From Bacteroides faecis MAJ27 (GTDB taxonomy: Bacteria; Bacteroidota; Bacteroidia; Bacteroidales; Bacteroidaceae): a DNA stretch of 64,000 bases. Location: NCBI RefSeq assembly GCF_900106755.1, contig NZ_FNNN01000012.1:1-64000 (forward strand), in the 5' to 3' direction. Numbering within the stretch: the stretch's first letter is position 1; every line of letters begins with the position of its first letter. Shown here one piece after another: positions 23,872 to 33,186 of this stretch. The translations under genes were made by a program, and so were the position numbers. The notes under the pieces are model-generated. The model worked only from the letters and a program-made list of their open reading frames with translations. It searched no databases and was not told the DNA's origin.

Positions 23872-26800
23872 TTATCTACGCGGGATGGTGAAGTAAACCG
23901 TAAATCCTCCTCCTTCTGCCGGTTCGGCATTGATACGGCATCCTCTGCGCCCCGCAAATTCGTCATGGTCACGGATTATCTGTTTGCATATCAGATATTC
24001 CGTTCCCCGCAACTCCCCTTTCTCACCGGAAGTCATACGAGCCAGATTCGGATAGAACAACTGATTCAGTTCCGTCACACTCTTCTCGCGTCTTGTATCC
24101 GTAAACAAAAAACGGACATACTCATTATCCTTACGGGCCTGCAGACGTATCACTCCTTCTTCATGAACCGCTAATGCTTCATCAATCAGGTTCTCAAACA
24201 GGAAACGCAGCTGATTCACATCACCGATTACCTTGGCTTCCATCGGTTCCATGATCAGTTCTATTTTTTCCATCCGGTTTTTCATCACCTTTCTGAAATA
24301 TTTTCCGGCAGCATCAAACAGTTCCTGTACCGGAATCGTAGTCCGTCGGAAAGTTACTTCCTCCAGCTGTCGGGCAGCACACGAACTCAATATCGTGAAT
24401 ATCCCTTTATAGTATTCTATCAGTTCCGTAATTGTCTCTACAGCTTCCCGTTCTTCTTTTTCCAAAAGGTTCTGTGTATTCAGCCGGCCAATAATCTGTT
24501 TTATCTTGTTCGGATAATAAATCGTCTCATGTTTTATAGTCGAAAGGCAATTGTCGAGCACCATATTCTGTACATGGAGCATGCTGTCTTCCCACGAAGC
24601 GCGGCGTGTTTCCTCGTGTGCCGATTCGATATCCCGATATTTAGTAGCCAGCTTCACCACTGCATTGAACACCACAATCGACACATAACGCGCCACCAGT
24701 TCAAAAAGAAGATGGTCCGTTTCCTGCTGTGTCCCTTCCCTGCGTTCCAGATAGAGTACGCCCACACACTGATGCTCACCACCGGCTTCCACCATCAGCG
24801 GAATCGCCTGGAGATTCTGTGCGGAGAGATATTCCCCCCTATCAAAACATTGCTGTACCATCTCCGGCATTTCCTGTCCGGGACAGGAAGCATATTCCAG
24901 CCGATGCGTAGTTTCGTTATAAACTGCAATTCCCATCAGGCTGATTGTCAGCAACTCATTTACTGATCCAAAAGCCTCATTCACAATGCGCTGAGGAATC
25001 TCTTTAAGTGTATTCTCCTCCCGTTGAAGGGCTTCCTCATTCTCCTGAGTCTGGGGTCTGACCAGAGAAGCTGCAAATACCTTCTGATTAATTTCAAGCA
25101 CCTGTTCCAGATTCAAACGATTCTGGAGCATCTTCCTCATATACAAGAGATAATAGCCTATCAGGGAAACGACCAGCAAGACGAAACAAAGAATAATTCC
25201 CACCGTTTTATTGGTGTTCGACCGCTCCAGCTGCCTGCAATATCCCTCCAAAGTCTGGTCTTCACCCTGCACTTTATATAAATCCGTAAAGGCCGAGTTA
25301 TTATAACTATATGCATCAATCTGCTTCAAAGCCAGAAAAGCTACTGCCGCTTCATTCCTGATATCGAGAATCACATGATAATCCGAGTCAAAAAGCTCAT
25401 TCCACCAGAAAAGTTCGGCAGGTATCCCTTTACCGACCAGTTTCATGTACCGGTGCGGTTGTGTGGTACGCGCATATTTCTTATAATGCTCATTCAGCAT
25501 CATCATTGCCGAATCGATATATTGCAAAGCGATCTCATAATTCTCATCCACATTCGCAAAATAAGCTGCATTGGCATAATCCGATGCCGCATCGAGCAAA
25601 TCCTCATAAGTGGAATCAGTAGTAATAGCGATGGAATCACTATCCTGCAATATCGACGGAAGAGGGTCGTGCAAACAAGAAGTCATTCCCACCGGGAGCA
25701 ACAGGCAAAGCAACACGCCAATCACCTTACGTATCCCTGAAGGCAAGCGGAAATAGAAACGGCTTCCCTTTCCCGGCTCACTTTCTATATCGAACACACA
25801 TACCCGGAACAATTCATTCGTCTTCTTATATTTCTCAATGATTCCTTTACAATTCATCAAGCCGAAACCGCTTCCCTTGTTCTCTTTCAGTTCTTCCGGA
25901 TCTGTCGCATCTTTCATGCCGATAGCACGCGAATCATATACCTTTTCACCAATGATATGCGCTATATCTTCCGCAGAAATCCCCCTGCCGTTGTCTTCCA
26001 CAGATATTTCCACATACGCATCGGCAGCATGTGCATATACTTTCACCGTCCCTCCTTCGGGAGTATATTTACGGGCGTTTTCAGCCAGTGTGTTAATCAT
26101 AAACAAGGTCAGCGCACGGTCAGCCTTCACCATAAGCGTAGTCGGTTCAATCTCCAGCTTCTGCTTTTTCATCTCGAAGGCACGCCGTCCCTTTCCCAAC
26201 AAATCAAATAATTCATTCAGGCTGAATGTCTCGATATTCAGACTAAGCGTTCCTTGCTTCATCTTGATCCAGAGCGCCAGGATATCATTATATTCGTTAA
26301 TGGTGGTCACCAGTTCATCAATGTACTGGTACTTCTCTTTCTTTATCTTGTCATCATCAATATATCCTTTTTCCGTCAGCTTATGCACTTCGTTCAGTAT
26401 TCGGTCAATATAAGGATTGATCCCGTTCACAATTGCCATACAGGCTTTTTTTATCAGATTCTGACGTTTGTTTCCTGCAATATGCTGCTCGTAAATATAG
26501 CGTTGTTTCTCCAGCTGAATCCGCTCGTCGCTCAATGCAGCCACCATTTGTTCATTCTCGGCAGCCCACACGATATAAGGTTCCAATACGTGTACCAATG
26601 CTTTCTCGTCCCGGTTCAGCCGGTGGGAAGAAGGTACCAATGTCGCTTTTCCTTCTTCCGGTATTTCCAGTGTCAGTCGTCCTTTCCCGAACAACTGGTC
26701 GATGCCCTGCTGAATCAAAGGTACATTCATCGGTATGGAAGAAGTAATATCCCGGCAAAGAGATAAAATCCGTTGCAGGCGCTCCACATCCACCCGGTTC

Positions 26801-28269
26801 CTGATTTTGGAACGTTTGTTGAAAAACCACCAGAGGATAATCACCAGCACCAGTCCGACGATAACCAGAGAAAGAACCACAGTCATCTGTCGCGAACCCG
26901 CTTCCAAAGACTGATAACGGCTTTCCAGTTCCTTGTCCTGACGGGTATAATTCAGAATATCCAGATAGATATTCCGGTTATAATCAGAAGCATGCTTCAT
27001 CCCCAGCCCGGCATATGAAACGCTTAACTGCTCCCTTATCCGTGAAATCCATTCGGGAACGGTTTTCACTTTCTCCTGAGCAATCCACGGAACTCCGGTA
27101 TAAGTGGTATCTCCTTCGGCAAACGTATATAATTTATCCAGTGTGTCCACTTCATTATGATAATAGAGCATGTGATGGTGGTTTACGCAGTCCAATGCTC
27201 TTGATAAAGTATCCAGTGCTTCCTGATAGCATCCGTGCGCATTCAGGTATTTGCCGATGGACACATAAGCTCCGGCAATCTGGTACAAGTCGTTATATTC
27301 CCGAAACTTCTCCAGTGCCAGTTGAGCCAGACGCAAAGGAAACAGCGAATCCACCGGAAAATCGAACTGATCCAAAGCATGCACCCGTCTTGTCTTGAAA
27401 AACTCGAAGTTGGCCGGGGATGCCATCAGATTGGCAAGTCCCTGCATTCCATTTCCTTCGAAATACGGATGCTTACTCTTTACGGCAGTCCGCCAAGTCA
27501 GATAGAGTTCGTCAAATTCACGGAGCTTCCGTTCTTCCGGAGTATTCGTTTCAACTAAAGAAGCCGATCCTTTGAGATAATGATAATAGAGAAGTTGATT
27601 GGTATCCCCCAATGCCTCGTCTTCCTGAATATTATCGATAGAAGTTATCGCTTCCTGCCGCTGCTGAAGATAATAATAGTAAATGGAGGAAACGAGGAAA
27701 AATTCGGTAAATGCATAATCCAGCCGGAGTGCTTCGTGGCGGTCGGCAAACAAATCGCTCTCCTCGCGGATACGTTTCATCCGGCGAAGGGCACTGTTAC
27801 GGTAATCATAAAACTCCTTGTTGAGTGCTGTACGCTGGCAGATCTTCATCAGTCCGATATCGGCAATCAGCAGTTCCAGTTCATTTTTAGTCAGTTTGTA
27901 CACCTCTTTATGATACGCCTCGGCACGGTCGAAATCCATATTCATGAAGGCACAGAAACCCAGATTGTTGGACGCCTCGGCTTTTCCCGACTTGTAAAGG
28001 TTTACCTGCCGATATGCTTTGTAGGCATATTTATAGGAAGAATCCAGATTACGGTAACGATAAGCATACGCTTTTCCATTCAGCGAGTCGATAAGCCTCA
28101 CTTCTTTTGTGGGTACCATATCGGTGCACGAAAAAAGAGAGGAAAGCAACAATATTCCTATTATATATAATGGAGAATGGAAAATGGAGAATGGAGAATA
28201 AAAAGACAGGCGATAACTATCTTTCATTCTTCGTCCTTCATTCTCTGTTTTTCGTCCATAATTCTTCAT
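23872..28269 (-). CDS. Tandem double sensor histidine kinase (DUF5112/DUF5113 type)
   Basis: This is a 1465-aa chain with two membrane sensor-kinase units. Unit 1 has a lipoprotein-type signal (C48), a TPR-like periplasmic part (50-450), a membrane helix (462-483), a dimerisation region with N615 where the phosphoacceptor His is expected (I-V-N-G-I-N-P), and an intact ATPase domain (N731; D759-N-G-R-G; G799-S-G-F-G). Unit 2 starts with an internal signal-like segment (849-865, ending M-T-S-C), a second sensor part, a helix (1022-1044), a GAF-like part, an H-box with H1247 (K-H-E-T) and P1253, and a degraded ATPase domain (D-T-R-R-E at 1391). Met16 (28224) is an alternative start. It heads the operon with regulator and AbgT. 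Confidence 0.85.
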   Translation of the reverse strand: MKNYGRKTENEGRRMKDSYRLSFYSPFSIFHSPLYIIGILLLSSLFSCTDMVPTKEVRLIDSLNGKAYAYRYRNLDSSYKYAYKAYRQVNLYKSGKAEASNNLGFCAFMNMDFDRAEAYHKEVYKLTKNELELLIADIGLMKICQRTALNKEFYDYRNSALRRMKRIREESDLFADRHEALRLDYAFTEFFLVSSIYYYYLQQRQEAITSIDNIQEDEALGDTNQLLYYHYLKGSASLVETNTPEERKLREFDELYLTWRTAVKSKHPYFEGNGMQGLANLMASPANFEFFKTRRVHALDQFDFPVDSLFPLRLAQLALEKFREYNDLYQIAGAYVSIGKYLNAHGCYQEALDTLSRALDCVNHHHMLYYHNEVDTLDKLYTFAEGDTTYTGVPWIAQEKVKTVPEWISRIREQLSVSYAGLGMKHASDYNRNIYLDILNYTRQDKELESRYQSLEAGSRQMTVVLSLVIVGLVLVIILWWFFNKRSKIRNRVDVERLQRILSLCRDITSSIPMNVPLIQQGIDQLFGKGRLTLEIPEEGKATLVPSSHRLNRDEKALVHVLEPYIVWAAENEQMVAALSDERIQLEKQRYIYEQHIAGNKRQNLIKKACMAIVNGINPYIDRILNEVHKLTEKGYIDDDKIKKEKYQYIDELVTTINEYNDILALWIKMKQGTLSLNIETFSLNELFDLLGKGRRAFEMKKQKLEIEPTTLMVKADRALTLFMINTLAENARKYTPEGGTVKVYAHAADAYVEISVEDNGRGISAEDIAHIIGEKVYDSRAIGMKDATDPEELKENKGSGFGLMNCKGIIEKYKKTNELFRVCVFDIESEPGKGSRFYFRLPSGIRKVIGVLLCLLLPVGMTSCLHDPLPSILQDSDSIAITTDSTYEDLLDAASDYANAAYFANVDENYEIALQYIDSAMMMLNEHYKKYARTTQPHRYMKLVGKGIPAELFWWNELFDSDYHVILDIRNEAAVAFLALKQIDAYSYNNSAFTDLYKVQGEDQTLEGYCRQLERSNTNKTVGIILCFVLLVVSLIGYYLLYMRKMLQNRLNLEQVLEINQKVFAASLVRPQTQENEEALQREENTLKEIPQRIVNEAFGSVNELLTISLMGIAVYNETTHRLEYASCPGQEMPEMVQQCFDRGEYLSAQNLQAIPLMVEAGGEHQCVGVLYLERREGTQQETDHLLFELVARYVSIVVFNAVVKLATKYRDIESAHEETRRASWEDSMLHVQNMVLDNCLSTIKHETIYYPNKIKQIIGRLNTQNLLEKEEREAVETITELIEYYKGIFTILSSCAARQLEEVTFRRTTIPVQELFDAAGKYFRKVMKNRMEKIELIMEPMEAKVIGDVNQLRFLFENLIDEALAVHEEGVIRLQARKDNEYVRFLFTDTRREKSVTELNQLFYPNLARMTSGEKGELRGTEYLICKQIIRDHDEFAGRRGCRINAEPAEGGGFTVYFTIPRR

Positions 28270-28381
28270 TCTTCATTCTCTGTTCTTCGTTCTTACTTGC
28301 AAATCTACAAATATTTCCGATAAGTTGGAGAGAAAATTATTTTTTCTACAATAAGTCCTTCTAAATAATAAGAGAAATTCC

Positions 28382-28389
28382 TACCTTTG
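28382..28389 (+). promoter_or_regulatory. -7 box of prs
   Basis: TACCTTTG lies 37 nt before the prs start. No good -33 TTTG is visible. A divergent minus-strand box TAGATTTG (28307-28300) faces the sensor kinase gene. Confidence 0.5.
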
Positions 28390-28425
28390 CAGGCAAATTA
28401 ACAAATAGGTAACATCTATTACAAA

Positions 28426-29364
28426 ATGAGCGAAAAAGCACCCTTTATGGTATTCTCGGGAACTAACTCGAGATATCTTGCAGAGAAAATCTGCGCAAGT
28501 CTCAATTGTCCTCTGGGAAACATGAATATCACCCACTTTGCAGATGGTGAATTTGCTGTTTCTTACGAAGAATCAATTCGTGGCGCACATGTATTCCTTG
28601 TGCAGTCTACTTTCCCTAACTCAGACAACTTAATGGAACTTCTCCTGATGATCGATGCTGCAAAACGTGCATCTGCAAAGAGCGTTGTTGCCGTTATCCC
28701 TTATTTCGGATGGGCACGTCAGGACAGAAAAGACAAACCCCGCGTTTCTATCGGAGCAAAATTGGTAGCCGATCTGCTTTCAGTAGCAGGTATCGACCGA
28801 CTGATTACCATGGATTTGCACGCAGACCAGATTCAGGGATTCTTCAATATCCCCGTAGACCACCTGTATGCATCAGCCGTATTCCTCCCTTATATCCAGT
28901 CACTGAAGCTGGAAGACCTGGTGATTGCTACACCGGATGTGGGTGGTTCAAAACGTGCCAGCACTTTCTCCAAATATCTCGGTGTGCCTCTGGTACTCTG
29001 CAACAAGTCACGTGAAAAAGCCAACGAAGTCGCTTCCATGCAAATCATCGGTGACGTGAAAGACAAAAATGTAGTATTGATCGATGATATCGTAGATACA
29101 GCAGGAACAATCACCAAAGCTGCCAATATCATGATGGAAGCCGGAGCTAAATCCGTACGTGCTATTGCCAGCCACTGTGTAATGTCTGACCCAGCTTCTT
29201 TCCGTGTGCAGGAATCCGGACTGACTGAAATGGTATTTACAGACAGCATCCCATACGCTAAGAAATGCGCGAAAGTGAAACAGCTGAGCATCGCTGATAT
29301 GTTTGCTGAAACAATCAAGCGAGTTATGAATAACGAATCAATCAGTTCACAATACATCATTTAA
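28426..29364 (+). CDS. prs: Ribose-phosphate pyrophosphokinase
   Basis: The enzyme makes PRPP from ribose 5-phosphate and ATP, feeding purine, pyrimidine, His, Trp and NAD synthesis. This 312-aa protein has the N-terminal F-S-G-T-N-S start, the flexible-loop region Y-F-G-W-A-R-Q-D-R-K, metal-binding D-L-H-A-D-Q, and the PRPP loop V-V-L-I-D-D-I-V-D-T-A-G-T. The length is normal. It is monocistronic and ends at a strong terminator. It lies in the same window as pyrB-pyrI, which depend on its product later in the pathway. Confidence 0.96.
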   Translation: MSEKAPFMVFSGTNSRYLAEKICASLNCPLGNMNITHFADGEFAVSYEESIRGAHVFLVQSTFPNSDNLMELLLMIDAAKRASAKSVVAVIPYFGWARQDRKDKPRVSIGAKLVADLLSVAGIDRLITMDLHADQIQGFFNIPVDHLYASAVFLPYIQSLKLEDLVIATPDVGGSKRASTFSKYLGVPLVLCNKSREKANEVASMQIIGDVKDKNVVLIDDIVDTAGTITKAANIMMEAGAKSVRAIASHCVMSDPASFRVQESGLTEMVFTDSIPYAKKCAKVKQLSIADMFAETIKRVMNNESISSQYII

Positions 29365-29394
29365 ATGAAGAATGATGAATAAAGAATGAAAATA

Positions 29395-29430
29395 AGAAAG
29401 CCGGCTAAATTTGAACTTAGCCGGCTTTCT
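29395..29430. terminator. Bidirectional terminator after prs
   Basis: A 14-bp perfect stem, AGAAAGCCGGCTAA (29395-29408) with its inverse at 29417-29430, has an 8-nt loop. T-rich DNA on the plus side and A-rich DNA on the other let it serve prs and the convergent MORN gene. Confidence 0.85.
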
Positions 29431-29506
29431 TATTATATTATATCAAACACTAAGAATTGAACTAAAAATGAGTGTGAGTGTGCAACCAATTCTTCATTCC
29501 TCATTT

Positions 29507-30676
29507 TTAAAGAACTCTTCCCATCTTATAGGTTCCTTTTTTGATTACCTTCCCATCCTTATCGGTTTCAACAAAAGGACCATCTTTTTTTCCTTGTTTG
29601 AAGAAACCTTCGAAACGGTTACCGTCTTTATCGATCTGTACGCCTTGTCCTTCTTCCAGACCATCTACGAAACCACCTTTATATTGCATACCGGCAACAG
29701 TTTTCAGAGAGCCTTGACCGTGAGGGCGATTATCCTTCCAGTCGCCTTCGTACACATCTCCGTTGCTCCATTTGTAAGTACCTTTGCCTTCACGTTTGTT
29801 GTTTTTCCAGTCGCCTTCGTACACAGCACCGTTAGCCCACGTAAATGTACCTTTTCCGTCCTGCATGCCGTCCTTGAAATTACCTACATATTTATCACCG
29901 TTGGCATGGTAATAAACTCCAGCTCCGGTACGTTCACCTAAAAGATAAGAACCTTCGTAACGATCTCCTGTGTGGAAATAATAAGTACCCTTTCCGTGCT
30001 GGATATCATCTGCCCAGTCACCATCGTACTTATCTCCGTTGGTATATTCGAATACGCCTTTTCCATGACGCACATCATCTTTCCAGTCACCGTCATATTT
30101 GCAGCCGTCGTCCCAGTTCATGGTGCCTTTGCCGTTCTTCTTGTCATTCTTCCAGTGACCGCTGTATTTAGCACCGTTCGCCCATGTATAAGTACCTTCG
30201 CCTTCACGCTTGTCATTCGCCCAGTTGCCTACGTACAAGTCGCCATTATGATAATACATCGTTCCGGCACCATGCTGGTAGTCCTGAAACCACATACCGT
30301 CATAACGGTTATTATTCATAAAATAATAGATTCCTTTTCCATGTTGCTGGTCTTGAAACCACTGACCTTCATACTTCTCTCCATCCGGAAAAGAATAGAT
30401 CCCGTAGCCTTCACGCTTTCCTTTTACATATTCCCCTTCGTAAACATCCCCATTCTTAAAAACCGTTTTCCCTTTTCCGTTCGGCTTGCGTCCTTTCATT
30501 TCTCCGGTGTAGACAGCACCATCTTTAAAGGTATAGTTCCCGATTTTTATTTCTGTAGAGAATGTATCTTTCAGCTTCCCGAAGAACCCGCCTTTACTGG
30601 TATTGTTATCTTGTGCCATCACTCCTCCCTGTGCAAGAAGAGCCAAAAAAAGTGTAGTATATAGATATTTCCTCAT
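29507..30676 (-). CDS. Secreted MORN-repeat protein
   Basis: This 389-aa protein has an N-terminal signal peptide (L-F-L-A-L-L-A-Q-G-G-V-M-A-Q). About 13 MORN repeats of 23 residues follow, of the form G-D-x-Y-x-G-x-W-x-(6)-G-x-G. MORN repeats form elongated beta sheets that bind other proteins or lipids. It should be periplasmic or surface-exposed. Its own promoter is likely (TATCTTTG, 30721-30714 minus), 84 nt downstream of the M16 gene. The function in Bacteroides is unknown. Confidence 0.85.
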   Translation of the reverse strand: MRKYLYTTLFLALLAQGGVMAQDNNTSKGGFFGKLKDTFSTEIKIGNYTFKDGAVYTGEMKGRKPNGKGKTVFKNGDVYEGEYVKGKREGYGIYSFPDGEKYEGQWFQDQQHGKGIYYFMNNNRYDGMWFQDYQHGAGTMYYHNGDLYVGNWANDKREGEGTYTWANGAKYSGHWKNDKKNGKGTMNWDDGCKYDGDWKDDVRHGKGVFEYTNGDKYDGDWADDIQHGKGTYYFHTGDRYEGSYLLGERTGAGVYYHANGDKYVGNFKDGMQDGKGTFTWANGAVYEGDWKNNKREGKGTYKWSNGDVYEGDWKDNRPHGQGSLKTVAGMQYKGGFVDGLEEGQGVQIDKDGNRFEGFFKQGKKDGPFVETDKDGKVIKKGTYKMGRVL

Positions 30677-30759
30677 TGGTTTTACTCGTTACTCATTAAA
30701 ATTACAATTTGGACAAAGATACAACTTCTATCCCAAAAAGTGCCATATCGGAAAGCAAA

Positions 30760-32043
30760 TTATGACAACTTTTTACCAGCAATGACCTCTTTTAATGTCT
30801 CTTTGCACAAATAACGTTGTGCCAATTCCTGTATTTCCTGAGGCGTCACCTCATTCACAGCCTGCAGGGAACGGGAGAAATAGAGATCATCCAGCCCGGA
30901 AGTAGCAATGAAAATCCATGCATCCGATAGCGAGAAAGCCGATTCATAGCTGCGGCACATTTCTCCCAGCATATAGTTGCGCACCATGGTCAGTTCTTCC
31001 ATCGGAACAAGTTCCTGATGCAGCTTGTCTATTTCGTGATATACTTCCTGTATCAGTGGTTCAACATATTCGTTATCCGTTTCTGTCGAAATGCCCAGCA
31101 AACCACTATCCGGATAAAACATAATTCCGGCAGAAATACCATAAGTATATCCTTTTTCCTCACGGATGTTGGACATCAGACGACTGCCAAAGTATCCTCC
31201 GAACAACGTCATCAGTACCCGTAACTTCAGAAAATCGGGATTCTGGCGGGTAATGGTAGTACACCCTAATTTCACCGCACTCTGCAATGCGTCTTCACGC
31301 TCTATGAAAATGCGTTTTTCGGCAACGGCGTTAAAAGAGAATTCCAGCTTTATCGCTTTCTGCTGATATTGACCAAAAGGAGTTCCGAAAGTATCGGTCA
31401 CCCGCCGGATGGTATCTTCCGTCACCTTGCCTGACAGGAAAATAGAACAATTGCCCGAATGATAATGCCGGTCGTAGAAACTACGGAGAACCTCCGGCGT
31501 AATGGCATGGTAGTCTTCTTCCACAACGATTTGTCCACACGGGTGCTGTGCTCCGTAAAGAGTCTGCAACAGACCACGATGTGCCAGGAAATCGACTTTA
31601 GAAGTATTGACCAGGTATTGCTGGATATTCGTATCCAGAATGGTATGCAGTTCTTTCTCCGGAAACAGGGGTTCTTTCACCATCGATTCCACGACTTCCA
31701 GTGTTTTCGCCAGATACTTGTTCAGTGAGTAGACCGTGATATAAGCATACTCCGACGAACTGGACAATTCGAGCCATGAACCATAATAATCCAGTTTCTC
31801 CGCGATGATGGCTGCCGTATATTTCCGCGTACCCTCACGCAGCATCCGGTTCGTAAACAGTGCCTGCAACTTCTGTGACTGCTGCCAACGTCCTCCGGCA
31901 AAAAGAATATCAATACGGACTACCTCCTGTTCACCGGCATTGACTATAGCCAATGGGATACCATTCGGCAAAGTGGTCCGGACGGGAGGAAGTATATGGA
32001 ATTTTTTCAGGGCTTGTATTTCAGGTTGTATTGTACGATCCAT
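30760..32043 (-). CDS. M16-family peptidase homologue without the zinc motif
   Basis: This is a 427-aa two-domain M16 protein. The region that should hold HxxEH reads A-L-F-T-N-R-M-L-R-E-G-T, so the metal ligands are absent. The rest (P-N-G-I-P-L-A-I, the R/Y-type motif near E-E-K-G-Y-T-Y-G) is well preserved. Such proteins act as the non-catalytic partner in a heterodimer or as a scaffold. No active partner is encoded beside it. It starts 3 nt after kdsB and is last in the operon PBP1A-folK-kdsB-M16. Confidence 0.87.
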   Translation of the reverse strand: MDRTIQPEIQALKKFHILPPVRTTLPNGIPLAIVNAGEQEVVRIDILFAGGRWQQSQKLQALFTNRMLREGTRKYTAAIIAEKLDYYGSWLELSSSSEYAYITVYSLNKYLAKTLEVVESMVKEPLFPEKELHTILDTNIQQYLVNTSKVDFLAHRGLLQTLYGAQHPCGQIVVEEDYHAITPEVLRSFYDRHYHSGNCSIFLSGKVTEDTIRRVTDTFGTPFGQYQQKAIKLEFSFNAVAEKRIFIEREDALQSAVKLGCTTITRQNPDFLKLRVLMTLFGGYFGSRLMSNIREEKGYTYGISAGIMFYPDSGLLGISTETDNEYVEPLIQEVYHEIDKLHQELVPMEELTMVRNYMLGEMCRSYESAFSLSDAWIFIATSGLDDLYFSRSLQAVNEVTPQEIQELAQRYLCKETLKEVIAGKKLS

Positions 32044-32046
32044 AAA

Positions 32047-32799
32047 TCAGCTTCTGTTCTTCAAAAATTCTTCCGCATGTTTCAGATCTTGCGGTGTGTC
32101 GATTCCTATCGTTTCCACTTCACTGATACCTACCTTTATTTTATATCCATTCTCCAGCCAGCGCAACTGTTCCAATGATTCGGCCAGCTCCAGTGAGGAT
32201 TGAGGGAGAGCGGTGATTTCCCTCAATACTTCGGTGCGATAGGCATACAGACCGATATGTTTGTAGTAGGTATGTCCTTTCAGCCAGTCTTCCCGGTCGG
32301 CATTACGCTGATACGGAATAATGGAACGGCTGAAATAAAGTGCATTCCAGTTCTTGTTGACCACCACTTTCGGCGAATTTACATTCTCCAGTACAGCAAA
32401 CGGTTCGTCGGCTGTAAAAGGTTTTACTAACGTAGCAATCTGTGTAGTAGAGTCTTCAAAACAAGCCTTTACAGCATTCAGCTGGGAAGGCTGGATAAAA
32501 GGTTCGTCTCCCTGTATGTTGACTATCACATCAAAATCGCCACCAATCTTAGTACATGCTTCATAACAACGGTCTGTCCCGCTTTTATGATCGACGGAAG
32601 TCATCACCACTTTTCCTCCGAATGCTTTCACGGCAGCTTCAATGCGTTCGTCGTCGGTAGCTACATAGGCATCATCCAATACACCGGTCACTTGTTCGTA
32701 CACACGTTGTATCACCGTCTTTCCTCCCAGCATAGCCAACGGTTTCGCAGGGAAACGGGTAGATGCATAACGGGCAGGTATAATTCCCAGAAATTTCAT
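32047..32799 (-). CDS. kdsB: 3-deoxy-manno-octulosonate cytidylyltransferase (CMP-Kdo synthetase)
   Basis: The enzyme activates Kdo with CTP for lipid A core synthesis. This 250-aa protein has the N-terminal nucleotide loop I-P-A-R-Y-A-S-T-R-F-P-A-K-P, and Q-G-D-E-P-F, which binds substrate and Mg. The length is that of the family. It overlaps folK by 4 nt (ATGA) and lies 3 nt before the M16 gene, so it is co-translated within a cell-envelope operon. Confidence 0.95.
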   Translation of the reverse strand: MKFLGIIPARYASTRFPAKPLAMLGGKTVIQRVYEQVTGVLDDAYVATDDERIEAAVKAFGGKVVMTSVDHKSGTDRCYEACTKIGGDFDVIVNIQGDEPFIQPSQLNAVKACFEDSTTQIATLVKPFTADEPFAVLENVNSPKVVVNKNWNALYFSRSIIPYQRNADREDWLKGHTYYKHIGLYAYRTEVLREITALPQSSLELAESLEQLRWLENGYKIKVGISEVETIGIDTPQDLKHAEEFLKNRS

Positions 32800-33176
32800 A
32801 TCTGATTGTATTTTAATTCTTCTAATCCTTTCACGATATACTCTCTTTTCAAATCTTCCGGTCTTAAAATCCGGTCATCGTAAGAAAGCAAATCAATATC
32901 CAAGCTGACCTTTTCTTCCTTTTTATCTTCGGGACGGCGACCTGCGGACTGCTCAATAGCTTTCAGTTCTTTGCGCACCCTTTCTTCCTCTGCATCCGAA
33001 AAGAACATCGCCACCTGATTGGAGAATAATGCCGGACTTCTGAAGAATAAAGGACGTGTTTCCTGTTCGGAGGTAAAGCGGATGGTTGGAAACAAATCCA
33101 CCAGTCTCCTGCGAGCCAGAAGAAGATTCTCTTTCCGGTTATAGTTACTTCCGATACAAATGACACACTTATGCAC
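32796..33176 (-). CDS. folK: Short HPPK (folate pyrophosphokinase) homologue
   Basis: This is a 126-aa protein of the 6-hydroxymethyl-7,8-dihydropterin pyrophosphokinase family. It has the opening C-I-G-S-N, the R-S-P-A-L-F-x-N-x-V substrate segment, and the acidic L-D-I-D-L-L metal motif preceded by A-G-R-R. It is shorter than typical HPPK (about 160 aa), mostly in the loop after G-R-R. I chose GTG 33176, since the frame extends upstream into PBP1A but family proteins start just before the C-I-G-S-N strand. The activity is likely but not certain because of the shortening. Confidence 0.78.
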   Translation of the reverse strand: MHKCVICIGSNYNRKENLLLARRRLVDLFPTIRFTSEQETRPLFFRSPALFSNQVAMFFSDAEEERVRKELKAIEQSAGRRPEDKKEEKVSLDIDLLSYDDRILRPEDLKREYIVKGLEELKYNQI

Positions 33177-33186
33177 AACGGAAAAT

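Noticed and set aside
24529..28170. Long plus-strand ORFs (up to 196 codons) opposite the double sensor kinase
   Set aside because: They are antisense shadows of a clearly coding gene with intact domains; codon content and lack of promoters give no support.
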